Shown here: one piece after another, positions 1 through 10,662 of the stretch
Layout: each line of letters opens with the position of its first letter
Position numbering within the stretch: position 1 is the first letter of the stretch
From: Magnolia sinica
Taxonomy: Eukaryota; Streptophyta; Magnoliopsida; Magnoliales; Magnoliaceae
Direction of reading: 5' to 3'
NCBI RefSeq assembly: GCF_029962835.1
Contig: NC_080577.1
Location: 24,348,501 to 24,412,500, forward strand
Length of the DNA: 64,000 nucleotides
Notes under the pieces: model-generated
What the model saw: the letters and a program-made list of their open reading frames with translations, nothing else
What the model was told of the DNA's origin: nothing
Database searches by the model: none
Program-made: the position numbers and the translations under genes

Positions 1-1759
1 AAAAGTGATTTCCCCTTTTTATTCTTCTGTGATGTGTTGTTCTTGTTGGGAAGGTGGTGGACCCCACCGTTGTTTGTGGGGATTCAAGGGCCACCATCCA
101 ACCCTTTTTAGGGCTGTCCAAGTGGGTCCCATGGTCCAACAAGCTAGACTGTGTGGTTAGCCCCATAACACCCCCTCTTTCGAGTAGAATCTGAGCCATG
201 TGACCCCTCTTTGTGTATGCGTTGACCAAGAGGGTGGGCCCACTGATGTAGGACCCAACCATGATGTATGTGTCTTATATCCTTGTCGTCCGTCCATTTG
301 TAGATGTGCTACCCACCCTATCCACATTGGACAACGCGGACAGCGGTGTCCGCGTTGTGCAACCCACCCCGATGCATGTGTTGCATTAGAGGGACATATG
401 GTAGCAGGGGCCCACTCCTCCACCGTTCTCTCCCTCCCTCTCTTTCTTTCTTTCTTTTTTTTCCTTTTCCTTCTCTTTCTCTCTTTTTCCTCTTGCACAT
501 GGTAGCTATGTATAGAGCTTTAGAGCCTTTTTAGCATTTGAAATGTGTAAAGGAAATAAGGGAGAGAGGATTAGGAAGGGAGAAAATAGTGGGGAAGAGG
601 GTTGCATGGGAGAGAAAGAAAGTGGTATGTACACTTTTTGCCGCAAATAGGGGCGTAGGGGTTAACAGTACGAGTGTTTAGATCTTTTGGGGGAGTGATG
701 TATTAATAGAGTATTGGAAAAGGTGATAAGGGGTAGTGTGATCTTTTGGTTAGAGCACGAAATATTACCTTGATTCCATTTGAGATTCTAGCAAGTGAAG
801 CCCACACCACGTGCGTGTGCATTGGAATGTGTGCATCAGGATATTAATGTGGTATCACAATGGGGCGTGTTGCATGGCGTTGTGTTCACAGCGTCGGCGC
901 AGTTGCTACAGTATAGGTTTCAGGTACATCCAACTCCATTTTACAGGATGTAATCTGTGATCGACCGATCTAGAGTACATCAACGCCGAAAACAAGCTAA
1001 TGAAATGCTCCAACGAAACACAGGTCTCACACAAGTGCTTCCCCAAATGTATAGACCATACAACACTCACCTCACAATCCCATCATGGGTGAGTAAGCCA
1101 GCTGCCCAAATGCTACCGTAACTAAAACAAGAGAACTTGTACTCATATTTCACGAAGTACTCAATAAAGCTTACAACTTTCTTGGATGGTTACTCACCAC
1201 CTTATATAGAACTAAGAGCTAGTCTCCCTACATGATTGACTAAGAATAGTCTACAAAGTTCCTAGAATTCTCTAAACTACTCTAGTTACGAGATGGGACC
1301 AGAGGAATCCAGGATGTAGGAGAGATCTCCACTACTCTCTAATCTTCTATAGAATATTTTATACCAAAAAACCTCTATGTACAAGGTGAGTCACAGTGGC
1401 TAAGTTGATGGCATTGGGGGCATGAAAATGGTTGACCCATAACACAAAGCTCATAATGCAAAACCCAAAATTTCAGGGCACAAGCATTGGAGTGTGTATC
1501 ACACCCAGAGAATGACTCATTATATGACACAACAATTTGGACATAGTACAAACTGTGCAAGCACATCAGATGAATTATCCAGCCATATCAGTATATGGTT
1601 TAGATAAGACCACAACACAGAATGGCTTGTGCAAGTGCCACATCATGTAATTCCTCGTAACACAAATAATCAAGTAAACATACAGGGAATAACAAATTCA
1701 AAGTTATCAGTATTAAGTTGAATGAAAATTAAAATATCAGTATAATAAAAAGGAGGAAT
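1..1759. other. no confident gene; probable far part of RPL23 intron 2
   Basis: I see no supported coding region here. The stretch contains a degenerate piece of the GTGGGCCC-type repeat near 232-300, a short hairpin with 10-bp arms (CAACGCGGAC and its complement) at about 334-359, and a pyrimidine-rich tract near 417-490. I searched on the minus strand for the missing C-terminal exon of RPL23 (the NPKGEMKGSAITGP region of the family) and did not find it, so this is either intron or lies beyond the gene end. Confidence 0.4.
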
Positions 1760-2130
1760 ACTTGCATCCAATGCGTTGGAATGTAAGTTGCATCCACGCA
1801 GTGGATGACTCCCAAACCGATCATGTAGGCATGACATCTGCCCTGTCCAATAGGTTGGCCCAACATGAGGATCACCTTGAGCAAAAATCAGAACGATCCA
1901 CTCATCAGGTGGACCACCATAGAGAATAATGTATAGCCATTGATAAATAACAAAATATGAGTTTAGTCCAAATGATAAATGGATGGGGCTGATTTTTACA
2001 CAAGGTGATCCTCATGTTGGGGCAAACCTATGGGACGACACAAGATGGATGTCGAACGCACATGACATGATAGAAGTTATCCACTAGGTGAATGGCAACT
2101 TATTAATGCCCAAATGGTTGGATGTGAGCA
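1760..2130. mobile_element. MITE with long terminal inverted repeats, in RPL23 intron 2
   Basis: The two ends are imperfect inverted copies of each other over more than 100 bp. The best matched inner part is CCAACATGAGGATCACCTTG at about 1860-1879, facing its complement at 2001-2020. Further out, AAGTTGC...AGTGGAT on the left pairs with ATCCACT...GCAACTT on the right. There is no internal coding capacity. The exact termini and target duplication are unclear, so I cannot assign a superfamily. It lies downstream of the RPL23 exon 2 donor and so probably inside an intron. Confidence 0.65.
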
Positions 2131-2489
2131 TTTACCAATAATAATAACACTAATCCAAGTAGTCCTATACAGCTTAAGTGGGCTGTAAGCCAAAAATCAT
2201 AACAATTAAAAAAAAAAAAAAAAAAACCTTAACCATCCAGCTGCCATGGGCTTCACCTACTGAATGTCAGGTGATCGGTGGTCCAATCTGCCTGACTTCT
2301 GGCATATGGCCCATCCACTGGGCATAAAACAAAATCAATGGTTCCGATCACCTCAAACCAGTACCACGTGTACAACAGGGATGACTCGGTGTGCATCAAA
2401 GGATTTTGAAATCAAGACAGATCCATTCAACGCGAACTCAAGCAGAACGAACAAATTACAACACATGGACGAACGGAACAGAGAATTAC

Positions 2490-2996
2490 CTTCGAAGTAC
2501 ATGTACACACCATCCTTTCGGCGAAACGGCTTGCGCTGCCTGACGATCACGGCAGGCATGACCTTCTTCCTCAGATCAGGTTTCCCTTTCTTCACGGTGG
2601 CCATGACCATATCGCCGACGCAAGCCGACGGCAGGCGATTGAGCCGGCCCTTGATGCCCTTCACGGAGATTATGTAGAGATTCTTAGCGCCGGTGTTGTC
2701 GGCGCAGTTCACGGTCGCCGCCACCGGAAGACCCAGCGACATCCGGAACTTGTTTCCAGCAGATCCTCCGCGACCTTCAGAAATTACAAAGAAAAATGAA
2801 AATTCGGAAAATTTTGGATTAATGCTAGTTCTTTGACTTTTCTACGAGAAAATGCAGAGGTGTGAAAGATACAGGGGTTTTTCTATAGATGGATATTCGG
2901 AGTCGAATGGAGGGTCGATGACGGAGATTTGAATATGGAAACGTAACCCTAGACCTAGAAATGGGAAGAGAAATAAGGCTTACCTCGCTTCGACAT
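2490..2996 (-). CDS. RPL23: 60S ribosomal protein L23 (uL14), exons 1-2, 3' part outside the window
   Basis: uL14 is a universal protein of the large ribosomal subunit, at the subunit interface. Exon 1 carries only 13 coding bases (2996 down to 2984: ATG TCG AAG CGA G) before a GTAAG donor. Exon 2 runs from 2774 to 2490, between an AAG acceptor and a GGTAATT donor. Joined, they encode residues 1-99, starting [16 protein letters not shown] and including the conserved [25 protein letters not shown] and AVIVRQRKP segments, nearly identical to other plant L23 proteins. The family is about 140 residues long. The last exon (after MYFE) is missing between 1 and 2489, so the gene is cut by the window edge after an intron of at least 2.49 kb. 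Purifying constraint is evident from the intact frame; it is probably functional. Confidence 0.95.
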
Positions 2997-3059
2997 CTCC
3001 TCTGTTTTGGATTTCGCTCGCTCGCGCGATTGAGAGGTTTTAGAAGAAGGTTTTGCGGT

Positions 3060-3085
3060 TTTATATATCAGTAGAGTTAGGGTTT
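3060..3085 (-). promoter_or_regulatory. RPL23 core promoter: TATA box and telo-box
   Basis: On the minus strand, TATATAAA (3067-3060) lies about 65 bases upstream of the RPL23 ATG. AAACCCTAA (3085-3077), the telo-box typical of plant ribosomal protein promoters, lies just upstream of it. With the usual TATA-to-start spacing, transcription would begin near 3030 and give a short leader. A TGGGCC site-II-like word lies further upstream, near 3190, inside a small MITE. Confidence 0.6.
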
Positions 3086-3120
3086 CGTCTGTTGGCAAAT
3101 GACCAAAAAGTCTCTGGTGT

Positions 3121-3212
3121 TTAGGGCTGTCATTGGCCCGGGCCTTAGGTTTGCCTTGGCCCGGATTTTGATTGCAGGCTGATCCCGGCCCACTGACACC
3201 CCTGACGTCTCT
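3121..3212. mobile_element. small hAT-like MITE upstream of RPL23
   Basis: The left end AGGGCTGTCATTGGCCCGG pairs with the right end CCGGCCCACTGACACCCCT, with few mismatches over about 19 bases. The element is about 92 bp and has no coding content. The TAGGG/CCCCT termini suggest hAT, but I see no clean 8-bp target duplication. Confidence 0.5.
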
Positions 3213-3240
3213 CCTCGTGCACAGTCACAGACTCACAAAG

Positions 3241-3640
3241 GGAAGCGGATTGCGTACTGAGCAAGCTCTGTGGGCCCACCGTGATTTATGTATTTTATCC
3301 ACTCCATCTATCCATTTTACTAAGTAATTTTAGTTTTGATCCATAAAATGAAGTATATCTTAAGCTCAAGTGAACCACATCACAAGAAACAGCGTGAATT
3401 AAACAAACGTCTATGGTTGAAAATATTTTGGTATACAAAAGTTTTGGATAAAGCTGATATTTGTGTTTTCCCTTCATTGATGCCTTTGTGATCTTTTGAA
3501 CATATTGAAAATAAACATTACCATGGGCATTAGTGCAGTTATTGCCCTTTGGATATGCTTTAATTTCAGGTTGAACCTTAAAAATAAGCTGAAAAAAATG
3601 AAGACAGTGTGGACCGAGAAGGGGGCCCCTCGGCTCGTTG
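3241..3640. mobile_element. foldback MITE family, copy A (RPL23 upstream region)
   Basis: It opens with the family terminus GGAAGCGGATTGCGTAC, followed by the box GTGGGCCCACCGTGATTTATG and a body typical of the family (AAGTGAACCACATCACA, CCCTTCATTGATG). The right half is degenerate. It begins about 245 bp upstream of the RPL23 start codon. Confidence 0.6.
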
Positions 3641-3890
3641 ACATCTATGAATGCAGGGCATGTCAACTGAAAGATAAGTAACACAGCTATTGCCGCATTT
3701 GTCCTCTTTCCACCCCGGTGAATCTTGGGTCGTGGAACCTTTGCGGCTCTTTATCCATAACCTTACGCATCAACACATGGATGGAACCAGCATCAATCAT
3801 TACAAAGACAGGTCAAGACACGCCCTGACAAGGTGCATGTGTGTGAGATCTCAAGCCATCCATCAGGAGGGCAAACTATGAACATGCCTC

Positions 3891-4462
3891 TGTTGTTGAC
3901 GTCTTAAATATGTCAATAACGGAGTCTGTTAATGCCATCGCTAGACCACTCGATACCGTCAAGCAGAGGTTGATGCCCGATAGATGCTCAATTCCATTAA
4001 AAAATAAAAAATAAAAAATAAAATTCCAAGTTAGTCGCCAGAATGTTTTGGTGTTACTATTCGATGTCATCGAAGTACGTTCGATGACATCGAAGGTTGA
4101 CAATGGCATCGAAGATCCCATCAAAGATGTGCGCAAAATTGCATTAGTGTGGGATTTGTTACCTATTTCGGTTGTGATAGTATATATGTCAGGTGTAATC
4201 AGGAACAGGGCAACAATGAAAGCTTTCTAATTTGTTCCTAAGGATTTTAAGGGTATAGCTGAGACTTGTGAAGTGGATTCGAGACTTGTTCGAACTAGTA
4301 ATAATTTCTTTTTTCATAATGCATACTCGTCGCTTTGTGCAATGGTTTTTTCCTTACAGGGTGTTTTCAAGTAAAATTCAAAATGTTATTGTTTGGACTT
4401 CGTTGTGCGATTGTGAATACTTTGCTTGATTCATCTTTATGTAATTTTGTGGTTCTCTAACA
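3891..4462 (+). repeat. copia 5' LTR
   Basis: It is about 572 bp, TG...CA, and matches 8449-9001 throughout, for example AGATGCTCAATTCCATT and GATAGTATATAT in the same order. It contains an A/T-rich expansion near 4000-4022 that the 3' copy lacks. Confidence 0.85.
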
Positions 4463-4464
4463 AG

Positions 4465-4476
4465 TGGTATTAGAGC
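4465..4476 (+). other. copia primer binding site
   Basis: TGGTATTAGAGC lies two bases after the LTR and differs by one base from TGGTATCAGAGC, the usual complement of the 3' end of initiator Met tRNA in plant copia elements. Confidence 0.8.
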
Positions 4477-4563
4477 TAACACTATGAAGCAAATTGAATA
4501 TGAAAGCAATGTATTAACAACACCTAATCCGAATTTTGATGTAAAAAATTTATTCTGGCAAAA

Positions 4564-7500
4564 ACAAATTTGAACCATGAAAGTTAAGATGAATGATATA
4601 CTATTTTAGCAAGAATTAGATAATGCTCTCCTTGAAAACCGACCAGAGCCTATGACAAGAGATGAATAGAACAAGATGAATAAAAAAGCTAAAACATTTA
4701 TCAAATTATGCTTATTGGATGAAGTCCTTTATAAAATCATGAGAGAGAAAACTACAACAAGTATATGAGCGAAATTATAGAATATCTATGCAATGAAATC
4801 TCTTGAGAATCGTTTTGTACTTGAAACTACAATTGTTCAATCTGAAGATAGTGGAGGGGGCTGACGTCGAAGCCCACATTAGTATCTTCAACATATTGAT
4901 TCACAAATTGTTGGATGTGGAAGAAACAATGAAAGATAAAGATCAGGCATGCATTCTGTTGAATGTTCTCCCAGCTTTGTATGAGTCATTTAAGGACTCT
5001 TTGTGCACCAGTAGAACGATCATTAGCGTTGATGTCATTATCTCAACCCTCTAGTCGAAAGCGATGAAAAAGAAAAATAGCGACGCGTGTGTGATTCTAT
5101 AAATGCACTAGTTACAAGGGGGAGAAATTCCAAACGAAACAGTGAATCTTCATGATCGAGGTTCAAATCCAAGGACAAGGGCAAATGCAAGTTGAAGTGT
5201 TAGAATTGTGGTATGTCCGGGCGCATGAAGAAGGAATGTCGGAATCTCAAGTCGAGAAAAGAGAAATCAGATAGTTCTTATAGGGAAGCCGACATTATGA
5301 AATCAAGTGAGGAAGCGAACTGTTGTGACGTGCTAATCGCATCAAAATCCAGGTACTTGGACAAATAATGGATTTTGAATAGGGGGTTTCATACCACATG
5401 TCTCATCATCGAAGTTGCCTCACTAGTTACAGTGAGTGTGATGGTGGTTAGGTATTTATGGGCAATGATAGTACATATAAAGTGGTACGTGTTAGATCAG
5501 TGCACATAAAGATGTTTGATGGCATGAAGTGAAATACATTCCTAATTTGAGGAAGAGTCCGATATCTCTAGAGCACTCGAGACACTTGGGTACAAATTTA
5601 CTAGGTTTGATCGTGTCCTTAAAATTTCAAATAGAGTACTCATAGTAATGAAGGCACGAATGAATGAAAACTTTTACAGATTGATTAGGAGTACTTTATC
5701 GGGTGGAGCTGCAACGTATGTAGAGGATTTCACATCTTCACATATGTAACATACATGCATAAGCCACATCGCAAGTGGGGCGTGAAGATACTTTATGACC
5801 ATTGTTTAATTATAGCCTTTAAAAGTATTGATTTTAGAATATGCGAGCATTGTATATATGGTAAACAGTCAAGGTTATCTTTTAAATATAGGAAAAATGT
5901 TTACAAGGGAGTTTTAAGTTATATGTATTTTGATGTATAGGGGCCAACACTCATGGTTTCTAATGAAGGGTCATCATGGTTTGTTACATTCATCAATAAC
6001 TATTTCAGAGAAGCGTGGGTTTATTTCATGAAAAATAAATTTGATATTTTCACCAACTTCGAGTAGTGAAAGACGATGGTTGTAAAATAGTTAGGGGTGA
6101 AAGGTGAAAGTGTCAAGGACAGATAACGGTAAGGAATTCACGATGAGCAATTTTACTGGTATTTTAAGGATGAAGGAATCGTGAGGTACGACACTGCGCC
6201 ACACACCATAGTAGAACAGTGTGGCTGAGCGGATGAATCGAACTCTCTTAGAGAGGGCTAGATGCATGACCAATAATGCTGGGTTAGGGCAAAGAATCGT
6301 GGATTGAGGCTATTAACACGCCTTATTACTTGGCGAATCGATTCCCTTATATGACTATTGATTGTAAAATATGAGAGAAAGTGTGGAGTGGTCAGTAGGT
6401 AGACTACTTGGGGCTACATGTATTTGGTTGCGATGCTTACTTTCATGTACTGTTAATTGAGATAGATAAGTTGGACCAAATGGCTAAAAAGTATATCTTG
6501 ATTGGTTATTGCAGTGATGTGAAGAGGTACAAGCTATATAACCTGTTACATGGAAAATCATTCTTAGTCGTAATGTCAAATTAGATGAAGGATCCTCATT
6601 CCATAAGGATGAACGTAATGAAGTATAAAAATTAGTTATGAACGTTTAGTTAGACAAAGATGAGACACAGGTTGATACTGAGGCACATACACAAGTACAG
6701 GAGCAGGTGGAGCAACCACTTGTGAAAAGAATTCGCAAAGGGATCACAAGTAACCGACAAGATACAGGGATGACTTAATTGCTACATTTTCCCTCATTCC
6801 GGATGATGGGGATCTGTCTACTTTTCAAGAGCCTCTTGATGAGCCAAATGTTGAAAGTTGAAAGCAGTAATGGATAATGAGATGAACTCCTTATACAAGA
6901 AGGTGACGCAGGAGCTGGTGAAGCTTCCCGTTAGCCATAAAGCGATTGGGTGCAAGTGGATCTTTGAGAAGAAACAATATATGTACAAGGCCATGTTGGT
7001 ACCGAAGGGATATCCTCAGAGAGAAGGTGTCGATTTCATTGAGATATTCACACATATGGTGAAGCAATTATCTATCAGACTTATGTTGGCGTTGGTTGTC
7101 TAATACGATTTCGAGCCGGAACAAATTGATATGAAGACTTTATTCTTGCATGGGGAATTGAAAAAGACAGATTTACATAAAACAACCAAAATATTTAGAA
7201 ATACAAGAGGTGAAGAACAATGTTTGCATGTTGAATAGGTCATTATATGACCTGAAATAGTCACTTAGACAGTGGTATAAAAATTTTGATTCTTTCATAA
7301 TGAGTCAAAGGTTTTAGCAAGAGTGATCAGTATAATCATTGTGTTTATTATAAGATGCTGAGTGATGATAAATTCATTATCCTGATTTTATACGTCGATG
7401 ATATGCTTATTGTCGGTCATAACATTTTTTATATCGACACATTGAATACTTAGTTATTATAGATATTCGATACGAAATATATAGGGGTTGTAAAGAGGGT

Positions 7501-8340
7501 TCTCAATAGTGACATATGCAGAGACAATAAGAGGAGCGGGTGAGAAAGTACTAATGAAGTATGAGATGAACAAAGTAAAGTCGGTCAGCATTCCCCACGC
7601 GACTCATTGTAAGCTTTCTTTTAAATAATATTATAAAATAAAGGAAGAAAAGCAAGTTATGTCTCGTGTGCATCGTGCCTTATTCGAGCCCAGTTAACAG
7701 CTTAATGTGTGCCATATTTTGTACAAGACTGGATATTTTATATATAGTGGTTGTTGTTAGCATATACATGTCTAACCACGACAAACAACACTGGGAGATA
7801 GTGAAATGGCTACTTCGATATATTTGAGGTACGCAAGACTGCATCTTAACATTTAAAAAATCAAAGACCAAGCTAATAAGTTGTTTGGATTTAGATTACG
7901 CGGGCAGTGTGGATAATAAGAAGTCGACTTCTAATTACTCGTTTGTGCTAGCAGGTAGAGCGATTAATTTAATGTCGAAGCTTCAATATGTGGTGGATTT
8001 TTTCACAACTCGAAGCTGATATATGGCAATGACATAAGCATTCAAGGAAGGTATTTGGTTGATGGGAATGATAAATCAGTTTGGGCTTTAGCAAGAGGTT
8101 GCGCTAGTCAATTGTGATAGTGAAAAGCGCAATCAATTTAACTAAAAAATTTATTCCTCACTCATGTACTAACATATTGATATGCATCACCATTTTATCT
8201 GACATGTGCTCGAGGAAGGAGGCGTGACTCTATAGAAGATTCACTCGAGCGCAAATCCGACTGACATGTTTACGAAGGTGGTTCCCATAAATAAGTTCAA
8301 GTTTTGTGCAATTTTCTCTAAGCTTGGTAAATGTGTAAAT
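4564..8340 (+). pseudogene. copia gag-pol polyprotein remnant
   Basis: Order seen: gag (UBN2-type, about 4800-5055, with LLNVLPALYESFKDS); a zinc knuckle at about 5198-5239 in which an in-frame TAG follows the first Cys and the His position reads CGC (Arg); a GAG-pre-integrase/integrase zinc region (5755-5940, CEHCIYGKQSRLSF); a broken integrase core (5950-6300); an RVT_2 reverse transcriptase (6858-7500, KWIFEKK and the catalytic YVDD at 7391-7402); and RNase H (7790-8340, ending NPTDMFTKVVPINKFK). Stops and shifts interrupt every domain, so no functional protein is expected. Confidence 0.85.
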
Positions 8341-8448
8341 GAAAGACAAAGTGTGCACGAGAAGCGATGATGGAACTATGATACAAGGCAGAATTAGAAA
8401 TGAGAAAAAAAAGTTTTAATGAATGAAGATTGAATACATGGTAGAGAT

Positions 8449-9001
8449 TGTTGTTAATGTCTTAAATCTGTCAATAACAGGATTTGTCGATGCCATCGAC
8501 AGACCACTCGATGACATTGAGCATAGGTTGATGCCATCGATAGATGCTCAATTCCATTGAGAAAAGCCAAAAATTCTTATATTGGTTGCTAGAATGTTTT
8601 AGTGTTGTTACTTGATTCGATGACATCGAGGGTCGATGATGACATTGAAGGTTCCATCGAAAATATGCGTTAAGTATGGGATTTGTTTCCTATTCCGGTT
8701 GTGATAGTATATATCAGGTGTAACTGGGATTAAGGTAGTAGGGAAGGCTTTCTAATTTATTCTCAAGGGTTTCAAGAGCATAACTAAGCCTTGTGAAGTG
8801 GATTCAAGGCTTGTTCGAATTAGTAACACTCCATCTCTTGTAATTTTCGTTTTCATAGTGCATACTCGTTGCTTTGTGCCGTTGTTTTTTTTTCGAAAGG
8901 ATTTTTCCACGTAAAATTTGAATTTTTTTTGTTTGGATTTGATTTTGCGATTGCGAGTACTTTGCTTGATTCGTCTGTATGCTTTCACGATTCACCCAAC
9001 A
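8449..9001 (+). repeat. copia 3' LTR
   Basis: It is about 553 bp and begins right after the purine-rich GGTAGAGAT, which fits the typical polypurine tract next to TG. It ends CCCAACA. Confidence 0.85.
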
Positions 9002-9087
9002 GTCTGATAATAAGCCCCAAACTTATATGAAAAAAATGACATGTTTTAAAACTATCAAGGTACACAAATTGTGTACTTAATAACATT

Positions 9088-9331
9088 GTACGACCCATCA
9101 TGATGTATGTGTCTTATCTGTGTTGTCCATCCATTTTTCCAGCTCATTTTAAGGTAGGATCCCACAATTGAAGCATATCCAGAGCTCAAGCAGACCCTTG
9201 GAAGGTAGGCATCTTTATCCATACTATTTCACTTTAGCTTTGGATCGACTTTGTGTCATATAATGAGGTGACGAAACTAATGGATATAATGGATAGATCA
9301 CATACATCATGGTAGGTTTAACGGAGTTTGG
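9088..9331. mobile_element. foldback MITE family, copy B (short)
   Basis: The left box CCCATCATGATGTATGTG and TTGTCCATCCATTTTT face the right end AATGGATAGATCACATACATCATGG. At about 244 bp it is a deletion derivative: most of the internal body is missing. Confidence 0.65.
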
Positions 9332-9758
9332 TGCTGTACGAATCCCCTACAACTGAATACTGCGGGCAATCCATGTCTTGCGTAAATCTTGCATGTTTAT
9401 GTTGATTTTCATCTTTTTACCGCTATTTATTGATGTACAACCCAACTGATGGACCAAGGGATTAAAAACACTCGCCCTCAGCTACATGGATTTAATCAAT
9501 TTTTGGGGCCAGTTGGTTTGAGTTCAGGCCCAACTTTTTTTTTGAGTTTCTATGCTACGCCGGTGCCAGGCTCACACCTAGTCCAGACTCAGCCGATTGC
9601 CAATTTGCACTTATAATTGGTGGACAGCCTGATATTCAACTAATATCTCTCGTTGAATGACTTAGATCTCTAATTACATTCGATTCCGAGTCTCGGTTCA
9701 TCCACAGTGGCCTTAGGGCTTTGTTAATAAATTAAATAAGATTTTCTTAATTTTTCTA
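9332..9758. other. no gene seen
   Basis: Nothing is recognised beyond short low-complexity runs. No conserved protein, RNA gene or repeat boundary is apparent. Confidence 0.4.
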
Positions 9759-10041
9759 TGACAAACAACCACTTTCTCTAAAAGCTCGAGTTGTTAGAGG
9801 ATTGCATATCAATCTATATCAAGAGATATTAACACTCTAATACTCCCTTACACGTGCAAGTGGAACTCCGCACAGGAACATAATAAGTAAGGGTGGAGGA
9901 GCACTCAACTCACACCATAAATGTCCTCGTGGGAGAATATATTCTACTTTGATACCATGCCAAACAACCACTTTCTTTAAAAGCTTGAACAATTAGAAGA
10001 TAGTGTATTAATGTATATCAACGGACCTTAACACTCCAACA
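9759..10041 (-). mobile_element. complete TRIM (miniature LTR element), antisense
   Basis: Read on the minus strand, an 84-bp LTR (10041-9958) starts TGTTGGAGTGTTAAGG and ends GGCA. It is followed directly by TGGTATCAAAG (9957-9947), an initiator-Met primer site, then a 115-bp internal region ending in the purine tract AAGGGAG, then a second 84-bp LTR (9842-9759). It is 283 bp in total with no coding capacity, the standard TRIM layout. The flanks TTCTA and CTCAG do not match, so the target duplication has decayed or the element has recombined. Confidence 0.85.
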
Positions 10042-10236
10042 CTCAGTATCATTTAGAGGCATTATTGAGGTTGGCTCATTTCAAGGGATTTTTGGGATGT
10101 CTATAGTATATATTTGTTGTAAAAGGTTTACAAGCAGTGTTTAGACAAAAAATAAAATAAAATCTAAGTGTAAAGTGTTTACAAGCTCTAAACATTAGAC
10201 ATAAACACCTACTTATTTTAGATTACAAGGGATGAC

Positions 10237-10661
10237 TATGGGTGCCAACTGTCCCAGTTAGGGTCGGGCTAACTGTCGTACAAGCCCAGCCCAAAATATC
10301 TAATGTATGCATGAACCCAACCTGTGCCATGACAGGCCCAAAATCCAGCCTGAGCCTGGCCCAAACTGTTTTTTGAGGGTTTTAAGAGAGGGGGGATTTT
10401 TTTTATTTTATTATAGGATTTGAAGAGAGAGATTGGTTTTTGAGAATTTGGAGAGAGATGGTTGCTAGAAATGAAGATTAAAAAATTCTCAATTTTATCC
10501 TAATAGGTTAGGTTAGCCCGTACCAATAGGCTGTTGTACATGGTTGAAGCTTAGCTCTTTTATAAAAGCGGTTTGAGTTTCAAGCCTAAGCAAGGTCAGA
10601 TACTCCAACACAAGCTCGAACCAAAAGCCCGATGAGCTAGCCCGGCCCACTAACAACCCTA
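10237..10661. mobile_element. hAT-like MITE split by the Harbinger insertion
   Basis: The left end TATGGGTGCCAACTG faces the right end GGCCCACTAACAACCC. The last two bases (TA) and the right 8-bp duplication are found only on the far side of the Harbinger element: GGGATGAC at 10229-10236 against AGGATAAC at 35939-35946 (6 of 8 match). The interior is rich in GCCCAGCCC and GGCCCAAA words, with no coding region. Confidence 0.6.
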
Positions 10662-10662
10662 A

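Larger units (their letters stand above)
3891..9001 (+). mobile_element. degenerate Ty1/copia LTR retrotransposon
   Basis: Two direct repeats (3891-4462 and 8449-9001) start TGTTGTT and end in AACA. They flank an internal region with an initiator-Met-tRNA-type primer site, then gag, zinc knuckle, integrase, reverse transcriptase and RNase H remnants in copia order. The whole is about 5.1 kb. The flanks GCCTC and GTCTG are only a partly matching 5-bp target duplication. LTR divergence, many stops and frameshifts mark an old, dead copy. Confidence 0.9.

Noticed and set aside
2264-2677. 137-codon plus-strand frame
   Set aside because: Antisense shadow of RPL23 exon 2.
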